A stretch of DNA of 64,000 bases from the NCBI GenBank assembly GCA_937864115.1, contig CALMII010000021.1, positions 1 through 64,000 on the forward strand. Reading direction: 5' to 3'. Position 1 is the first letter of the stretch, and the number at the start of each line of letters is the position of its first letter. Positions 37,602 to 45,952 of the stretch are shown here, one piece after another. The notes under the pieces are model-generated. The model had not been told where the DNA came from. It saw only the letters and a list, made by a program, of their open reading frames with translations, and searched no databases. Origin of the DNA: an uncultured Steroidobacter sp. (GTDB taxonomy: Bacteria > Pseudomonadota > Gammaproteobacteria > Steroidobacterales > Steroidobacteraceae). The translations under genes were made by a program, and so were the position numbers.

Positions 37602-38267
37602 TCAGTCGGCCGTGCTCTTCAGCGGATTGTAGTAGTGCCGTCCCTTGCGAACGCGTCGCACCTGCTCGAACAGCTGCTCGTAATCGCGATCGTTCGACAC
37701 GAAGTCCGCCTGCGCGGCATTCACGATCAGCAGCGGCGATGTGTCATAAGCGTGGAAGAACCGCGCATACGCTTCCTGCAGACGTTCGAGATACTCGCGA
37801 TCGATCTGCTGCTCGTAGCGGATGCCGCGACGCGCAATGCGTTCGAGCAGGATATCGATCGGTGCCTGCAGGTAGATCACGAGATCGGGTATGGGCGTAT
37901 CGATCGCCATGCGCGAATAGATCTGCTCGTACAGCCCGAACTCCTCGTCATCGAGCGTCAGGCGCGCGAACAGCCGGTCCTTGTCGATGAGATAGTCGGC
38001 GACGCGCACCGTATCGAACAGATCGTGCTGGCGAATGTCTTCGAGCTGACGCGTGCGCTGGAACAGAAAGAACAACTGTGCCGGCAACGCGCCCGCGCGT
38101 GGATTGCGATAGAAGCGCTCGAGAAACGGATTCTCCTCAGCCTGCTCCAGGATCAGTTCGCTGCCGAAGCTGCGCGCGAGGCGCCGCGCAAGGCTGGTCT
38201 TGCCGACGCCGATCGGACCTTCGACCACGACGTAGCGATGCGGCGCTGTTGGAAGTTTCTCGGCCAT
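37602..38267 (-). CDS. Deoxynucleoside kinase (dNK/dGK family)
   Basis: A 221-residue P-loop kinase that phosphorylates deoxynucleosides for salvage. It shows VVVEGPIGVGKTSLARRLA at the N-terminus, the ENPFLERFY segment, the DLVIYLQAPIDILLERIARRG lid region preceded by the ERS/DRH-type region, and a C-terminal KSTAD. A gene of this kind beside folK, panB and panC is common in gammaproteobacteria and bacteroidetes. The preferred nucleoside cannot be told from sequence. Confidence 0.88.
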   Translation of the reverse strand: MAEKLPTAPHRYVVVEGPIGVGKTSLARRLARSFGSELILEQAEENPFLERFYRNPRAGALPAQLFFLFQRTRQLEDIRQHDLFDTVRVADYLIDKDRLFARLTLDDEEFGLYEQIYSRMAIDTPIPDLVIYLQAPIDILLERIARRGIRYEQQIDREYLERLQEAYARFFHAYDTSPLLIVNAAQADFVSNDRDYEQLFEQVRRVRKGRHYYNPLKSTAD

Positions 38268-38285
38268 GCGGAGACAGGATCGGTT

Positions 38286-38780
38286 TTATGAAAGTGGCAC
38301 GAGTCCGGCGGCGCCAACCCGTGCGGCCAGACTCGCAACGCTCCCGTGTCCGGGAACGATGAGGTCCGGCGCGATATCGTGCAAAGGATACAGGACGAAG
38401 TTGCGCTCCGGGACGCCACGATGCGGCACGACGAGATCCGCTTCCTCGATCCTTGCAGTGCCGTGCACGAGCAGATCGAGATCGATCCGGCGTGGCCCCC
38501 AGCGCACCACCGGCGAGGCGCGCCCCAGGTCCGCTTCCAGTTGCTTGAGTGTCTGCAGCAACTCGCGCGGCGACAGTTGCGTGAGCACTCCTGCGACCGC
38601 ATTGACGAACTCGGGTTGATCCTGCGGGCCGAGCGGCGCCGAGCGATACAACCGCGAGACGCGGATCAGGCGACTCGCTGCGAGTGTCCGCAATTTTTCC
38701 AGGGCAAGACGCACCTGCGCGAGCGGATCGTCGAGATTGCTGCCGACTGCAATGTACGCCGGCACCCAGAGCGTGGACAT
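38286..38780 (-). CDS. folK: 6-hydroxymethyl-7,8-dihydropterin pyrophosphokinase
   Basis: FolK transfers pyrophosphate to hydroxymethyldihydropterin in folate synthesis. The 164-residue protein has AYIAVGSNLDDPLAQVRLA, FVNAVAGVLTQLSPRELL, RWGPRRIDLDLLVHG (the metal-binding RxxRxxDLDLL motif) and VPHRGVPERNFVLYPLHDIA. It lies 12 bases after pcnB and 18 bases before the deoxynucleoside kinase, so one transcript is likely. pcnB-folK is a standard gammaproteobacterial pair. Confidence 0.96.
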   Translation of the reverse strand: MSTLWVPAYIAVGSNLDDPLAQVRLALEKLRTLAASRLIRVSRLYRSAPLGPQDQPEFVNAVAGVLTQLSPRELLQTLKQLEADLGRASPVVRWGPRRIDLDLLVHGTARIEEADLVVPHRGVPERNFVLYPLHDIAPDLIVPGHGSVASLAARVGAAGLVPLS

Positions 38781-38792
38781 CGAAGCAGCGCG

Positions 38793-40166
38793 TCAGGGAT
38801 TGCTGGCCGCAGGATGACGTCGGCGACGGCGGCGGCGACGCGGACCGTCGGCATGCGCAGGCTGCGAACCGGACGGACGCTGCTCGACGCGCGCGATACG
38901 CTCGTCCGGCGACAGTGTCTGGATTTCCGTCCACCAGGTGGCCAGTTCTGCATCGACCTCGCCGGCGGCGGCCCGCAACAGCAGAAAATCATAGGCCGCG
39001 CGAAACCGCGGATGATCGAGCAGCCGCAGCGCGCGACGACCGGAACGCAGGGCGAACCGCGGCTGCATGGCGATGACCTCGCGCATCGGCAGCGTGAAGC
39101 GCTTGGGAACGGCGATGCGCGACTGCTGCTTCGCGGTCACCAGTTCGCACGCATTGGCCATCTGCTGGATTTCGCTGCCCTGCTGCGCGCCGAGCTTCTG
39201 ATAGGTCCGGGTGATGGCGGGCCACAGCAGCAGCGCGAACAGGAACGTCGGCGTGACCGATTTGTCGGCCCGCACACGCTCGTCGGTGCCTTCGAGTCCG
39301 AGCCGCAGCAGCCGCGCCGCCGCGCTGTCGGGCTGCTCTTGCAAGGCGCCGGCCAGATCAGGAAACAGATGTTCGAGCAGTCCGAATTGCACCAGCAGAT
39401 CGAAGGCACGGACGGCGGTACCGGATAGGAACAGCTTGTTGATCTCGTCGAACAGCCGCGCCGGCGGCACGCCATCGAGCATCCACGCCAGCTTGCTGAT
39501 CGGCGCCGCAGTGGCGGCCTCGATCCCGAAATCGAGCTTCGCGGCAAAACGGATGGCACGCAGCATGCGCACCGGATCTTCGCGATAGCGGGTTTCCGGA
39601 TCGCCGATCAATCGCAGCACGCGGGCGCGCGCGTCGGCCACGCCGCCGACGTAATCCCACACCGAGAAGTCTTCGATGTTGTAGTAGAGCGCATTGGCGG
39701 TGAAATCGCGGCGCCAGACGTCTTCTTCGATCGTGCCGTACAGGTTGTCGCGCAGGATCCTGCCGCGCGCATCGAGCACGCGATGGCCGCCTTCATCGAC
39801 GCTGTTGTCCTCGTCGATGGGCGTATGCGCGGCGCGGAAGGTCGCGACTTCGATGATCTCGTAACCGTAACGCACGTGGGCGAGATGGAAGCGCCGGCCG
39901 ATCAGCCGGCAGTTGCGAAACAGCTGCTTGACCTGATCCGGATGCGCATTGGTGGCAACGTCGAAGTCCTTCGGCTCGATGCCGAGCAGCAGATCGCGAA
40001 CGGCGCCGCCGACGAGGAATGCCTGGTAACCGGCCTCTTTCAGCCGATACAGCACCTTCAATGCATTCGGGGAAATATTCGCCCGGGAGATCGGGTGACC
40101 ATCGCGCGCAACGATCAGCGGCTTGCCGGTGTCAGTCGGAAGTTCTTTAGAGGTATGGTCGTTCAA
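38793..40166 (-). CDS. pcnB: Poly(A) polymerase I
   Basis: PcnB adds A tails to RNA 3' ends and so promotes decay. The 457-residue protein has a class II nucleotidyltransferase head with AFLVGGAVRDLLLGIEPKDF and the catalytic DFDVAT, FHLAHVRYGYEIIEVATFRA, and the DAKGR-like region RRDFTANALYYNIEDFSVWD. Helical tRNA-type-polymerase domains follow, and a basic C-terminal tail (RRRRRRRHPAASNP) resembles the PAP_Arg_C extension. It is preceded by tRNA-Glu on the opposite strand. Confidence 0.96.
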   Translation of the reverse strand: MNDHTSKELPTDTGKPLIVARDGHPISRANISPNALKVLYRLKEAGYQAFLVGGAVRDLLLGIEPKDFDVATNAHPDQVKQLFRNCRLIGRRFHLAHVRYGYEIIEVATFRAAHTPIDEDNSVDEGGHRVLDARGRILRDNLYGTIEEDVWRRDFTANALYYNIEDFSVWDYVGGVADARARVLRLIGDPETRYREDPVRMLRAIRFAAKLDFGIEAATAAPISKLAWMLDGVPPARLFDEINKLFLSGTAVRAFDLLVQFGLLEHLFPDLAGALQEQPDSAAARLLRLGLEGTDERVRADKSVTPTFLFALLLWPAITRTYQKLGAQQGSEIQQMANACELVTAKQQSRIAVPKRFTLPMREVIAMQPRFALRSGRRALRLLDHPRFRAAYDFLLLRAAAGEVDAELATWWTEIQTLSPDERIARVEQRPSGSQPAHADGPRRRRRRRRHPAASNP

Positions 40167-40179
40167 TGAGCGCCGCCGC

Positions 40180-40207
40180 TTGAGACAGTGAGAGCGCCGC
40201 CTATAAT
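40180..40207 (+). promoter_or_regulatory. Sigma-70 promoter for tRNA-Glu
   Basis: A -35 TTGAGA (40180-40185), a 16-base spacer and a perfect -10 TATAAT (40202-40207) lie about 40 bases before the tRNA. The bases after the -10 are GC-rich. It is divergent from pcnB. Confidence 0.75.
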
Positions 40208-40246
40208 ACAGCCTCGGCCGGCGTTCCTACCGGACGGTTCATCTGC

Positions 40247-40322
<76 letters not shown>

Positions 40323-40356
40323 TTCCCTCTCGTGCGCGATCAAGGGCTTACGCTCA

Positions 40357-41103
40357 TCAGGCGCCTGATCGGCGTTTCTTCTTCGCGAGCCGGTCGACGA
40401 ACTGCGCATCGGCAGGCACAGCGGCTTCGTGCTCAGGCATGCAGGCGCCCTGAACGATCTTCGTTGCGCGAAACCACTGCAATCCGCCGTTCTCCGGCAT
40501 GTCGAACTGCAGGTACAGCGCTACCGGCCAGCCGTGATACTGGCGCACACAGGTCTCGGTCCGGGCGCCGAGCATGGGAATGCGCTTCGCCATGCAGCGG
40601 GCCCCTGCATATTCGCGCTCGCCGATCATCTCGGCCGACGACTCCAGCGACAGCAGCGCATCCGCGGTGTCATCGTCGGGCTCGTCGATCGCCGTGCGTC
40701 GAGCCTTGCCCGTCAGGCTGCTGTAGCGAATGCGTTCGTCGGCGGAGCGGATCGTGAGGAGATGCAGCGGCACCTGCTCGTAGCCGACCCAGAGGATTTC
40801 CCGTCCTTCCCTGTCGCGGAAGTGAATACCGGGCGCTGGCGTCAGCATGTCCTTGCTGATGGTGGCTTTGATGGCGGTGCCGCGCTGGATCTCGATGAGG
40901 CGCCCGGCCGTCACATGGATCGTGCGTGACGTGATGCCGCGCGCCTGCGGAAAATTCCGTGGAATTTCCGACCAGGGCGCCATCGCCGTGTTGATCGAAG
41001 GAATCGACGCTTCGTAGTCGATGCGAATGCCGTCGCAATCGCCCTGTGCGGGCGCCGAAGCCATGACGCTCCACAACGCCACCCCTGCAATCCATTCGCG
41101 CAT
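40357..41103 (-). CDS. Uncharacterised secreted protein (in tRNA-flanked insert)
   Basis: About 248 residues with a probable signal peptide (EWIAGVALWSVMASAPAQG); I do not recognise a family. ATG 41103 is preferred to GTG 41109 because CAGGGA lies seven bases before it. The mature part is mixed alpha/beta with four cysteines (CDGIRI near the start, GARCMAKR, ETCVRQYH and GACMPEHE), which could form two disulfides, and a basic tail (AKKKRRSGA). It points toward tRNA-Glu and lies entirely between the tRNA 3' end and a direct repeat of that end, so it may have arrived with a small insertion. No mobility gene is present. Confidence 0.6.
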   Translation of the reverse strand: MREWIAGVALWSVMASAPAQGDCDGIRIDYEASIPSINTAMAPWSEIPRNFPQARGITSRTIHVTAGRLIEIQRGTAIKATISKDMLTPAPGIHFRDREGREILWVGYEQVPLHLLTIRSADERIRYSSLTGKARRTAIDEPDDDTADALLSLESSAEMIGEREYAGARCMAKRIPMLGARTETCVRQYHGWPVALYLQFDMPENGGLQWFRATKIVQGACMPEHEAAVPADAQFVDRLAKKKRRSGA

Positions 41104-41194
41104 GGCCACATCCCTGTCAGCTGCCGGATGCCCAGCCTAAGGCAGAGCCCCGTCCGGAGCTACTTCGGGTTGGGGATTCCCAGCTTTCGCCCTT

Positions 41195-41210
41195 CCTCTG
41201 GGAGCGCCAT
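41195..41210 (+). repeat. Direct repeat of the tRNA-Glu 3' end (att-like)
   Basis: CCTCTGGGAGCGCCAT is identical to the tRNA-Glu 3' end and next base (40308-40323). The two copies bound about 0.87 kb carrying one minus-strand gene. A 16-base match to a tRNA 3' end is the form of an att site left by tRNA-targeting integrases, although no integrase is seen here. Confidence 0.7.
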
Positions 41211-41266
41211 CTCAGAATGGCGGCAAATGGCCGTTGCATAATCCGGCGCATTGAACCGGAGCTGTC

Positions 41267-42022
41267 ATGACCCCAGCGGATCGCCGCATCACGGAGCAGA
41301 TCGACAAGTGGCTGACGAGCGTCGATCTGCACCTCAAATACGTCGAACTCAGCGATGCGGCCTATGCCCGAGTGCAGCCGTGGCCGAAACACGACCGGCC
41401 GACCCGCTGGGTACTGGAAGTGGCGCGGCAGAAGATCCTGGAGTTGAAATCCCACTGCGAGACGCGGCAGGCCATGGGGGACGGTCGATTCGCCGAATCC
41501 CTGGAACTGATGGCCTTTCTGGCGAACCTCGTCGGCATCCAGCACATCCAGCGCTTCGTGCCGCTCGCCGATCCGGACAAGGCAAACACCGGCACAGGCG
41601 CCAGCCAGACGGTCGAGGCGCCCACGATCGTCAAGACCGCGCCGGTCAGGACGGTTCGGCCGGCGGACGATGCGACCCGCGAAATGCCGAAGCTGCGGGT
41701 TCCGACGCCAGGGAAAGCCGCGACAGCACCGGCCCCGAAAGCGGCTCCGCCCGTTGCGAAATCGGCATCCCGTCCCGAAGCCAGGCCTGCCAGTCGACCC
41801 GCGGCAGCGACTGCCAGGCCCGAGCCAGCCCCGAAGGCCGTCGCCGCCGACCTGAAGGAAAAAATGCTGGCGGATGCGGTGCGCCTGCTGAAATGGGGCA
41901 AGCCCTGGCATGAACTGGCCGAACTCATCGGCCGCATTGCCGATCGCCCCGCGGTCCCCGAGATCCGCAAGTTCCTGCGCACGCACAAGGCCGATATCGA
42001 AGCGCGCGCCGCCAGGAGCTAG
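41267..42022 (+). CDS. Uncharacterised cytosolic protein with Ala/Pro-rich linker
   Basis: A 251-residue protein of unknown family with no signal peptide or membrane helix. The N-terminal helical part (~1-105; RRITEQIDKWLTSVDLHLKY, WVLEVARQKILELKSHCETR, LELMAFLANLVGIQHIQRFV) is followed by an Ala/Pro/Arg-rich disordered linker (~115-195) and a C-terminal helical part (~198-251; LADAVRLLKWGKPWHELAEL, PEIRKFLRTHKADIEARA). The two-module layout suggests a scaffold or adaptor. It is preceded by the att-like repeat and converges on the candidate sRNA. Confidence 0.7.
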   Translation: MTPADRRITEQIDKWLTSVDLHLKYVELSDAAYARVQPWPKHDRPTRWVLEVARQKILELKSHCETRQAMGDGRFAESLELMAFLANLVGIQHIQRFVPLADPDKANTGTGASQTVEAPTIVKTAPVRTVRPADDATREMPKLRVPTPGKAATAPAPKAAPPVAKSASRPEARPASRPAAATARPEPAPKAVAADLKEKMLADAVRLLKWGKPWHELAELIGRIADRPAVPEIRKFLRTHKADIEARAARS

Positions 42023-42034
42023 GAAAACGCGGGC

Positions 42035-42069
42035 AAAAAAAAGGCCGGGTATCTTGCGATAGTCCGGCC
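42035..42069 (-). terminator. Terminator of the candidate sRNA
   Basis: On the minus strand GGCCGG pairs with CCGGCC (42043-42048 and 42064-42069). An inner TATC-GCAA-GATA stem gives a GNRA loop, and eight T follow (42035-42042). The T-run is on this strand only, so it does not terminate the convergent 41267-42022 gene. Confidence 0.85.
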
Positions 42070-42202
42070 AATCAGGGGGATTCGAGCAATCGGTCGTGTC
42101 ATCTCTGGATCGTCACAACCGTCAGCAACCTGTGCATTGACCCGGCGGAGCTCATTCAGTTCCCGGACTTTCGTCCGGTGGCTGCCGCTGCGTCATTTTG
42201 CG
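42035..42202 (-). ncRNA. Candidate trans-acting small RNA (~165 nt)
   Basis: No protein gene fits here, but the minus strand shows a full transcription unit. A promoter lies at 42209-42237. The first stem-loop is CCGGAC-GAAA-GTCCGG (42163-42178), a 6-bp stem with a GNRA loop. A second stem is CGGTTGTG with CACGACCG (42091-42121). A single-stranded C-run (CCCCC, 42075-42079) follows, then a terminator ending in U8. The C-run could pair with Shine-Dalgarno sequences, and the U-tail suits Hfq, which is encoded in the window. I do not recognise an Rfam family. Confidence 0.5.
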
Positions 42203-42208
42203 ATGCCA

Positions 42209-42237
42209 AATATACAGATTGCTGTATCGCAGCACAA
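42209..42237 (-). promoter_or_regulatory. Promoter of the candidate sRNA
   Basis: On the minus strand a -35 TTGTGC (42232-42237), a 17-base spacer and a -10 TATATT (42209-42214) predict a start near 42202. The region around the -35 and spacer (GCGATACAGCAATCTGTAT) contains the inverted pair ATACAG / CTGTAT, a possible operator. Confidence 0.55.
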
Positions 42238-42577
42238 CAGCCGCGATGTGATTTCTTCCACAAGAATCCCCGGAAAAACGAGGTTCTGGAGACGGTCGGA
42301 CGCCAGGGCGGGGTAATTCAGGATTTTTCGCACTGCCAAATAATCCATCCCCGCCGGGCGCCTTCACCCGCACGGCGGCGATTAAGTCGACGTCATGTAC
42401 CGGCCGTCGGCCGCGACATTTCTTGAAAACTCCGGCGGCCCCGTAGAAAAATCGCCGCCGGTTTCGTTGGCTACCCCGCCATCGAAATCACCAAACTTCA
42501 ACGAGCCATCGTGAACTCCGCGGGAAACGGTGCGGTCACACGACAGGCTTTTCCATCAAGAACAAAGCGCTAGCGAC
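42238..42577. other. Intergenic region upstream of the ABC operon
   Basis: About 340 bases with no supportable gene on either strand. It contains a perfect 8-bp inverted repeat, CCGGCGGC and GCCGCCGG, around 42432-42465 with an A-rich loop but no T-run, and an inverted CCGGCCG / CGGCCG pair near 42400. These could be an operator or leader structure for the ABC operon. I see no confident sigma-70 promoter. Confidence 0.4.
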
Positions 42578-43309
42578 ATGATCGAGATCAATCATCTGAC
42601 CAAACGCTACGGACCGCTCACCGCGGTCGATGACATCAGCTTCCAGGTGGCGCCGGGCGAGGTGCTCGGCTTCCTCGGCCCGAACGGCGCCGGCAAGTCG
42701 ACCACCATGAAAATGATCACCGGCTTCCTCGCGCCGACCTCGGGCAGCATCCGGGTGTGCGGCCACGACGTGGACTCCGCGCCGATCGCCGCCAAGGCCT
42801 GCATGGGCTACCTGCCCGAAGGCGCCCCGGCCTACGCCGAAATGAACGTCCGCGCCTTTCTCGATTTCATCGCCGACATCCGCGAGCTGACCGCCGACCG
42901 GCGCCGCAGCCGCCTCGATGACGTGATCGGCCGCCTGGCGCTCGGCAGCGTGCTGGACCAGGCGATCGAAACCCTCTCCAAGGGCTTCAAGCGCCGCGTC
43001 GGACTCGCGCAGGCGCTGCTGCACGATCCGCCGGTGCTGATCCTCGACGAACCGACCGACGGTCTCGACCCCAACCAGAAGCACGAAGTGCGCACGCTCA
43101 TCAATGCGATGGCGAAGGACAAGATCATCGTGATCTCGACCCACATCCTCGAAGAGGTCGATGCGGTCTGCAATCGCGCCATCATCATCGCCAACGGCCG
43201 CATCCTCGCCGACGACACGCCGCAGCAGCTCGCCGCGCGCGCGCCGTCCGGACGGCTTGACGATGTCTTCCGCACGATCACTACACAGGGAGCAGTCGCC
43301 CATGCGTAA
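42578..43309 (+). CDS. ABC transporter ATP-binding protein (Gld/NosF-like)
   Basis: A 243-residue ATPase starting at ATG 42578 (MIEINHLTKRYGPLTAVDDI). It has Walker A GFLGPNGAGKSTTMKMITGF, the Q-loop, the signature LSKGFKRRVGLAQALLHDP, Walker B VLILDEPTDGLDPNQ, and the ISTHILEEVD switch. It heads a four-gene plus-strand operon: ATPase, ABC-2 permease, GldG-like protein, DUF4340 protein. The same set, related to GldAFG of gliding bacteroidetes, is widespread in proteobacteria. The cargo is unknown. Confidence 0.92.
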   Translation: MIEINHLTKRYGPLTAVDDISFQVAPGEVLGFLGPNGAGKSTTMKMITGFLAPTSGSIRVCGHDVDSAPIAAKACMGYLPEGAPAYAEMNVRAFLDFIADIRELTADRRRSRLDDVIGRLALGSVLDQAIETLSKGFKRRVGLAQALLHDPPVLILDEPTDGLDPNQKHEVRTLINAMAKDKIIVISTHILEEVDAVCNRAIIIANGRILADDTPQQLAARAPSGRLDDVFRTITTQGAVAHA

Positions 43310-44039
43310 CGTCTGTGCCCTGTTCAAACGCGAGTTCGCCAGCTACTTCGCGACGCCGCTGGCCTTCGTGTTCATCGTGATCTTCCTGATCCTCACCGGC
43401 GCGTTCACGTTCTTCCTCGGCGGCTTCTACGAGCGCGGCCAGGCGGATCTGGCGCCGTTCTTCAACTATCACCCGTGGCTGTACCTGTTCCTGATGCCGG
43501 CATTGTCGATGCGGCTGTGGGCGGAAGAGCGCAAGTCGGGGACCATCGAACTGCTGATGACGCTGCCGGTCACGCTATGGCAGGCCGTGCTCGGCAAGTT
43601 CCTCGCGGCCTGGGCCTTCGCCGGCGTCGCGCTGGCGCTGACGTTCCCGATGTGGATCACCGTCAACTATCTCGGCGACCCGGACAACGGCACCATCGTC
43701 GGCGCCTACATCGGCAGCTTCCTGATGGCTGGCGGTTTCCTTGCGGTGGGCAGCTGCCTGTCGGCGGCGACGCGCAACCAGGTCATCGCCTTCATCCTGA
43801 CCGCGGTGCTCTGCCTGTTCTTTTTCCTGCTCACCGGCTTCGGTCCGGTCATCAACGTGTTCAGCGGCTGGCTGCCGCAGACGATCGTCGACGCGCTCGC
43901 CTCGTTGTCGTTCCTCACGCACTTCACCTCCGTCGCCAAGGGCGTGATCGACCTGCGCGACCTGCTCTACTTCGCGACGCTCATCGTCGTGTGGCTGGCG
44001 GCGACCGCCATCGTGCTGGAAATGAAGAAGGCCGACTGA
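43302..44039 (+). CDS. ABC-2 type permease (GldF-like)
   Basis: A 245-residue membrane protein with six predicted helices, starting at ATG 43302 eight bases inside the ATPase gene (coupled translation). It begins MRNVCALFKREFASYFATPL, and family features include ALSMRLWAEERKSGTIELLM, the VGSCLSAATRNQ loop and a C-terminal helix ending VLEMKKAD. It forms the membrane pore with the ATPase at 42578. Confidence 0.9.
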   Translation: MRNVCALFKREFASYFATPLAFVFIVIFLILTGAFTFFLGGFYERGQADLAPFFNYHPWLYLFLMPALSMRLWAEERKSGTIELLMTLPVTLWQAVLGKFLAAWAFAGVALALTFPMWITVNYLGDPDNGTIVGAYIGSFLMAGGFLAVGSCLSAATRNQVIAFILTAVLCLFFFLLTGFGPVINVFSGWLPQTIVDALASLSFLTHFTSVAKGVIDLRDLLYFATLIVVWLAATAIVLEMKKAD

Positions 44040-44040
44040 C

Positions 44041-45942
44041 ATGAGCAACAACAAATCGACTGCCGGACGCAAGGTGTTCGGCCTGGGCGCCCTGGTGGCG
44101 CTGGCCCTGCTGTTCATCGGCGTGACGATCCTGCTCACGTTCGCGCTGCGCGGCGCACGGCTCGATCTCACCGAGAGCAAGCTGTACTCGATCGCGCCGG
44201 GCACGCAGAACATCCTTGCGTCGCTTCAGGAACCCATCAATCTCTATTTCTTCTTCTCGCAGGAGGCGAGCCGGCAGTCGCCGCAGATCCGCGCTTACGC
44301 GCAGCGCGTGCAGGAACTGCTGGAAGAAATGGCGCAGCGTTCGAAGGGCAAGCTGCGGCTGAACGTGGTCGATCCGCAGCCGTTCTCCGAGGACGAAGAC
44401 CGTGCCACCGAGTTCGGACTGCAGGCCGTGCCGTTCGGCGGCCAGGGCGAATCACTGTACTTCGGCCTCGCCGGCACGAACTCGACCGACGGACGCGAAA
44501 TCATTCCGTTCTTCCAGCCTGACAAGGAAGAGTTTCTCGAGTACGACGTGGCCAGCCTGATCCATCGGCTGGAGAACACGAAGCGCGCCAAGCTCGGACT
44601 CATCGCGGCCCTGCCCGTCGACGCCTCGTTCGATCCCGCCTCCGGTGGCATGCGTCCGGGCTGGGCCAGCATCGCGCAGATCCATCAGCTGTTCGATGTG
44701 CAGACCCTCGCAACCGACATTGCGGAGATCGCGCCTGACATCGACACGCTGATGATCGTGCATCCGCGCGAACTGTCGCCCAAGACTCTCTACGCGATCG
44801 ATCAGTTCGTGATGCGCGGCGGCAAGCTGATCGCCTTCATGGACCCGCAGTCGGAGAACGATCCGCAGGCGGCGCAGATGGCCCAGATGGGCGGCATGGC
44901 CGGCGGACGCTCCTCGACGCTCGGCCCGCTGCTCGATGCCTGGGGCGTGACCTACGATCCGGGCCAGATCCTCGGCGATCGCGAACTGGGCCTGACCGTG
45001 TCGCTGCAGGCCAATCAGCCGCCCTCGCAGCACATCGCCATCGTCGGCTTCAATCGCGCCAGCATGAACGGCAAGGACGTGGTGACCTCGGCGCTGGATT
45101 CCATCAACGTCATGACGGCCGGCGTGCTGGGCAGGAAGGAAGGCGCGACGATCGAATTCGAACCGCTGATCCAGTCGAGCACCAACGCAGCGCTGCTACC
45201 GGCGGCGAAACTCGCCTTCCTGCCCGACAGCCAGTCGCTGCTCGATGGCTTCAAGGCAACGGGTGAGCGTTACGCTGTCGCGGCGCGCATCCACGGCAAG
45301 CTGAAGTCCGCGTTTCCCAGCGCGCCGGAAGGCGCCACCGCCGGCCAGGCGCTGAAGGAAACTGCGGGCGATGCGAACATCATTCTGGTCGCGGACACGG
45401 ACATCCTTGCCGACCCGCTGTGGGTGCGCACCCAGAACGTGTTCGGTCAGCGCATGATGATGGCCTGGGCGAACAACGGCGACTTTCTCGCCAATGCCAT
45501 CGACAACCTCGCCGGCAGTTCGGATCTGATCAGCATCCGCGGCCGCCAGAGCTTCTTCCGCCCGTTCACGAAGGTCGATGAACTGCGTCGCCGTGCCGAC
45601 GACCGGCTGCGCGCGACCGAAAAGCAGCTCGACGAGGAACTGCGCGACACCGAACAGAAACTCACTCAATTGCAGGCGAGCCGCGCGAACCAGGAAGAAC
45701 TGACGCTCTCGCCGGAACAGGAAGCCGAGCTGACCCGCTTCACCCAGGAACGCGGGCGCATCCGCAAGGAATTGCGCGAAGTACGCCGCAGCCTCGACGT
45801 GGAAATCGAAGGTCTCGGCTCCCGGCTCAAACTGATCAACATCGCGCTGATCCCGACCCTGATCGCCATCGCCGCCATTGCGCTCGCGATCACGCGACGG
45901 CGCCGGCTGCGTGCCGGCCGGGCCGCGGCGCATACCGGTTGA
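44041..45942 (+). CDS. GldG-like ABC transporter auxiliary protein
   Basis: A 633-residue protein with an N-terminal helix (GLGALVALALLFIGVTILLT), a large extracytoplasmic domain (~60-520; LRGARLDLTESKLYSIAPGT and VDPQPFSEDEDRATEFG are typical of the GldG/ABC_transp_aux family), a coiled coil (~525-590) and a C-terminal helix (INIALIPTLIAIAAIALAI) followed by a basic tail. It lies one base after the permease stop. It may act as a periplasmic adaptor of the ABC pair; that is inference. Confidence 0.88.
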   Translation: MSNNKSTAGRKVFGLGALVALALLFIGVTILLTFALRGARLDLTESKLYSIAPGTQNILASLQEPINLYFFFSQEASRQSPQIRAYAQRVQELLEEMAQRSKGKLRLNVVDPQPFSEDEDRATEFGLQAVPFGGQGESLYFGLAGTNSTDGREIIPFFQPDKEEFLEYDVASLIHRLENTKRAKLGLIAALPVDASFDPASGGMRPGWASIAQIHQLFDVQTLATDIAEIAPDIDTLMIVHPRELSPKTLYAIDQFVMRGGKLIAFMDPQSENDPQAAQMAQMGGMAGGRSSTLGPLLDAWGVTYDPGQILGDRELGLTVSLQANQPPSQHIAIVGFNRASMNGKDVVTSALDSINVMTAGVLGRKEGATIEFEPLIQSSTNAALLPAAKLAFLPDSQSLLDGFKATGERYAVAARIHGKLKSAFPSAPEGATAGQALKETAGDANIILVADTDILADPLWVRTQNVFGQRMMMAWANNGDFLANAIDNLAGSSDLISIRGRQSFFRPFTKVDELRRRADDRLRATEKQLDEELRDTEQKLTQLQASRANQEELTLSPEQEAELTRFTQERGRIRKELREVRRSLDVEIEGLGSRLKLINIALIPTLIAIAAIALAITRRRRLRAGRAAAHTG

Positions 45943-45952
45943 GAAAGCTCCC

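Noticed and set aside
40340..40356. Rho-independent terminator after tRNA-Glu
   Set aside because: The palindrome ATCAGGCGCCTGAT has no loop and no T-run directly after it.
42035..42069. Terminator for the plus-strand gene at 41267-42022
   Set aside because: On the plus strand the A-run precedes the hairpin; the T-run exists only on the minus strand.
42035..42202. 6S RNA, 4.5S RNA or tmRNA
   Set aside because: There is no long rod with paired ends as in 6S, no GGAAGGAAGCAGCC SRP motif and no tRNA-like end, so no known housekeeping RNA fits.
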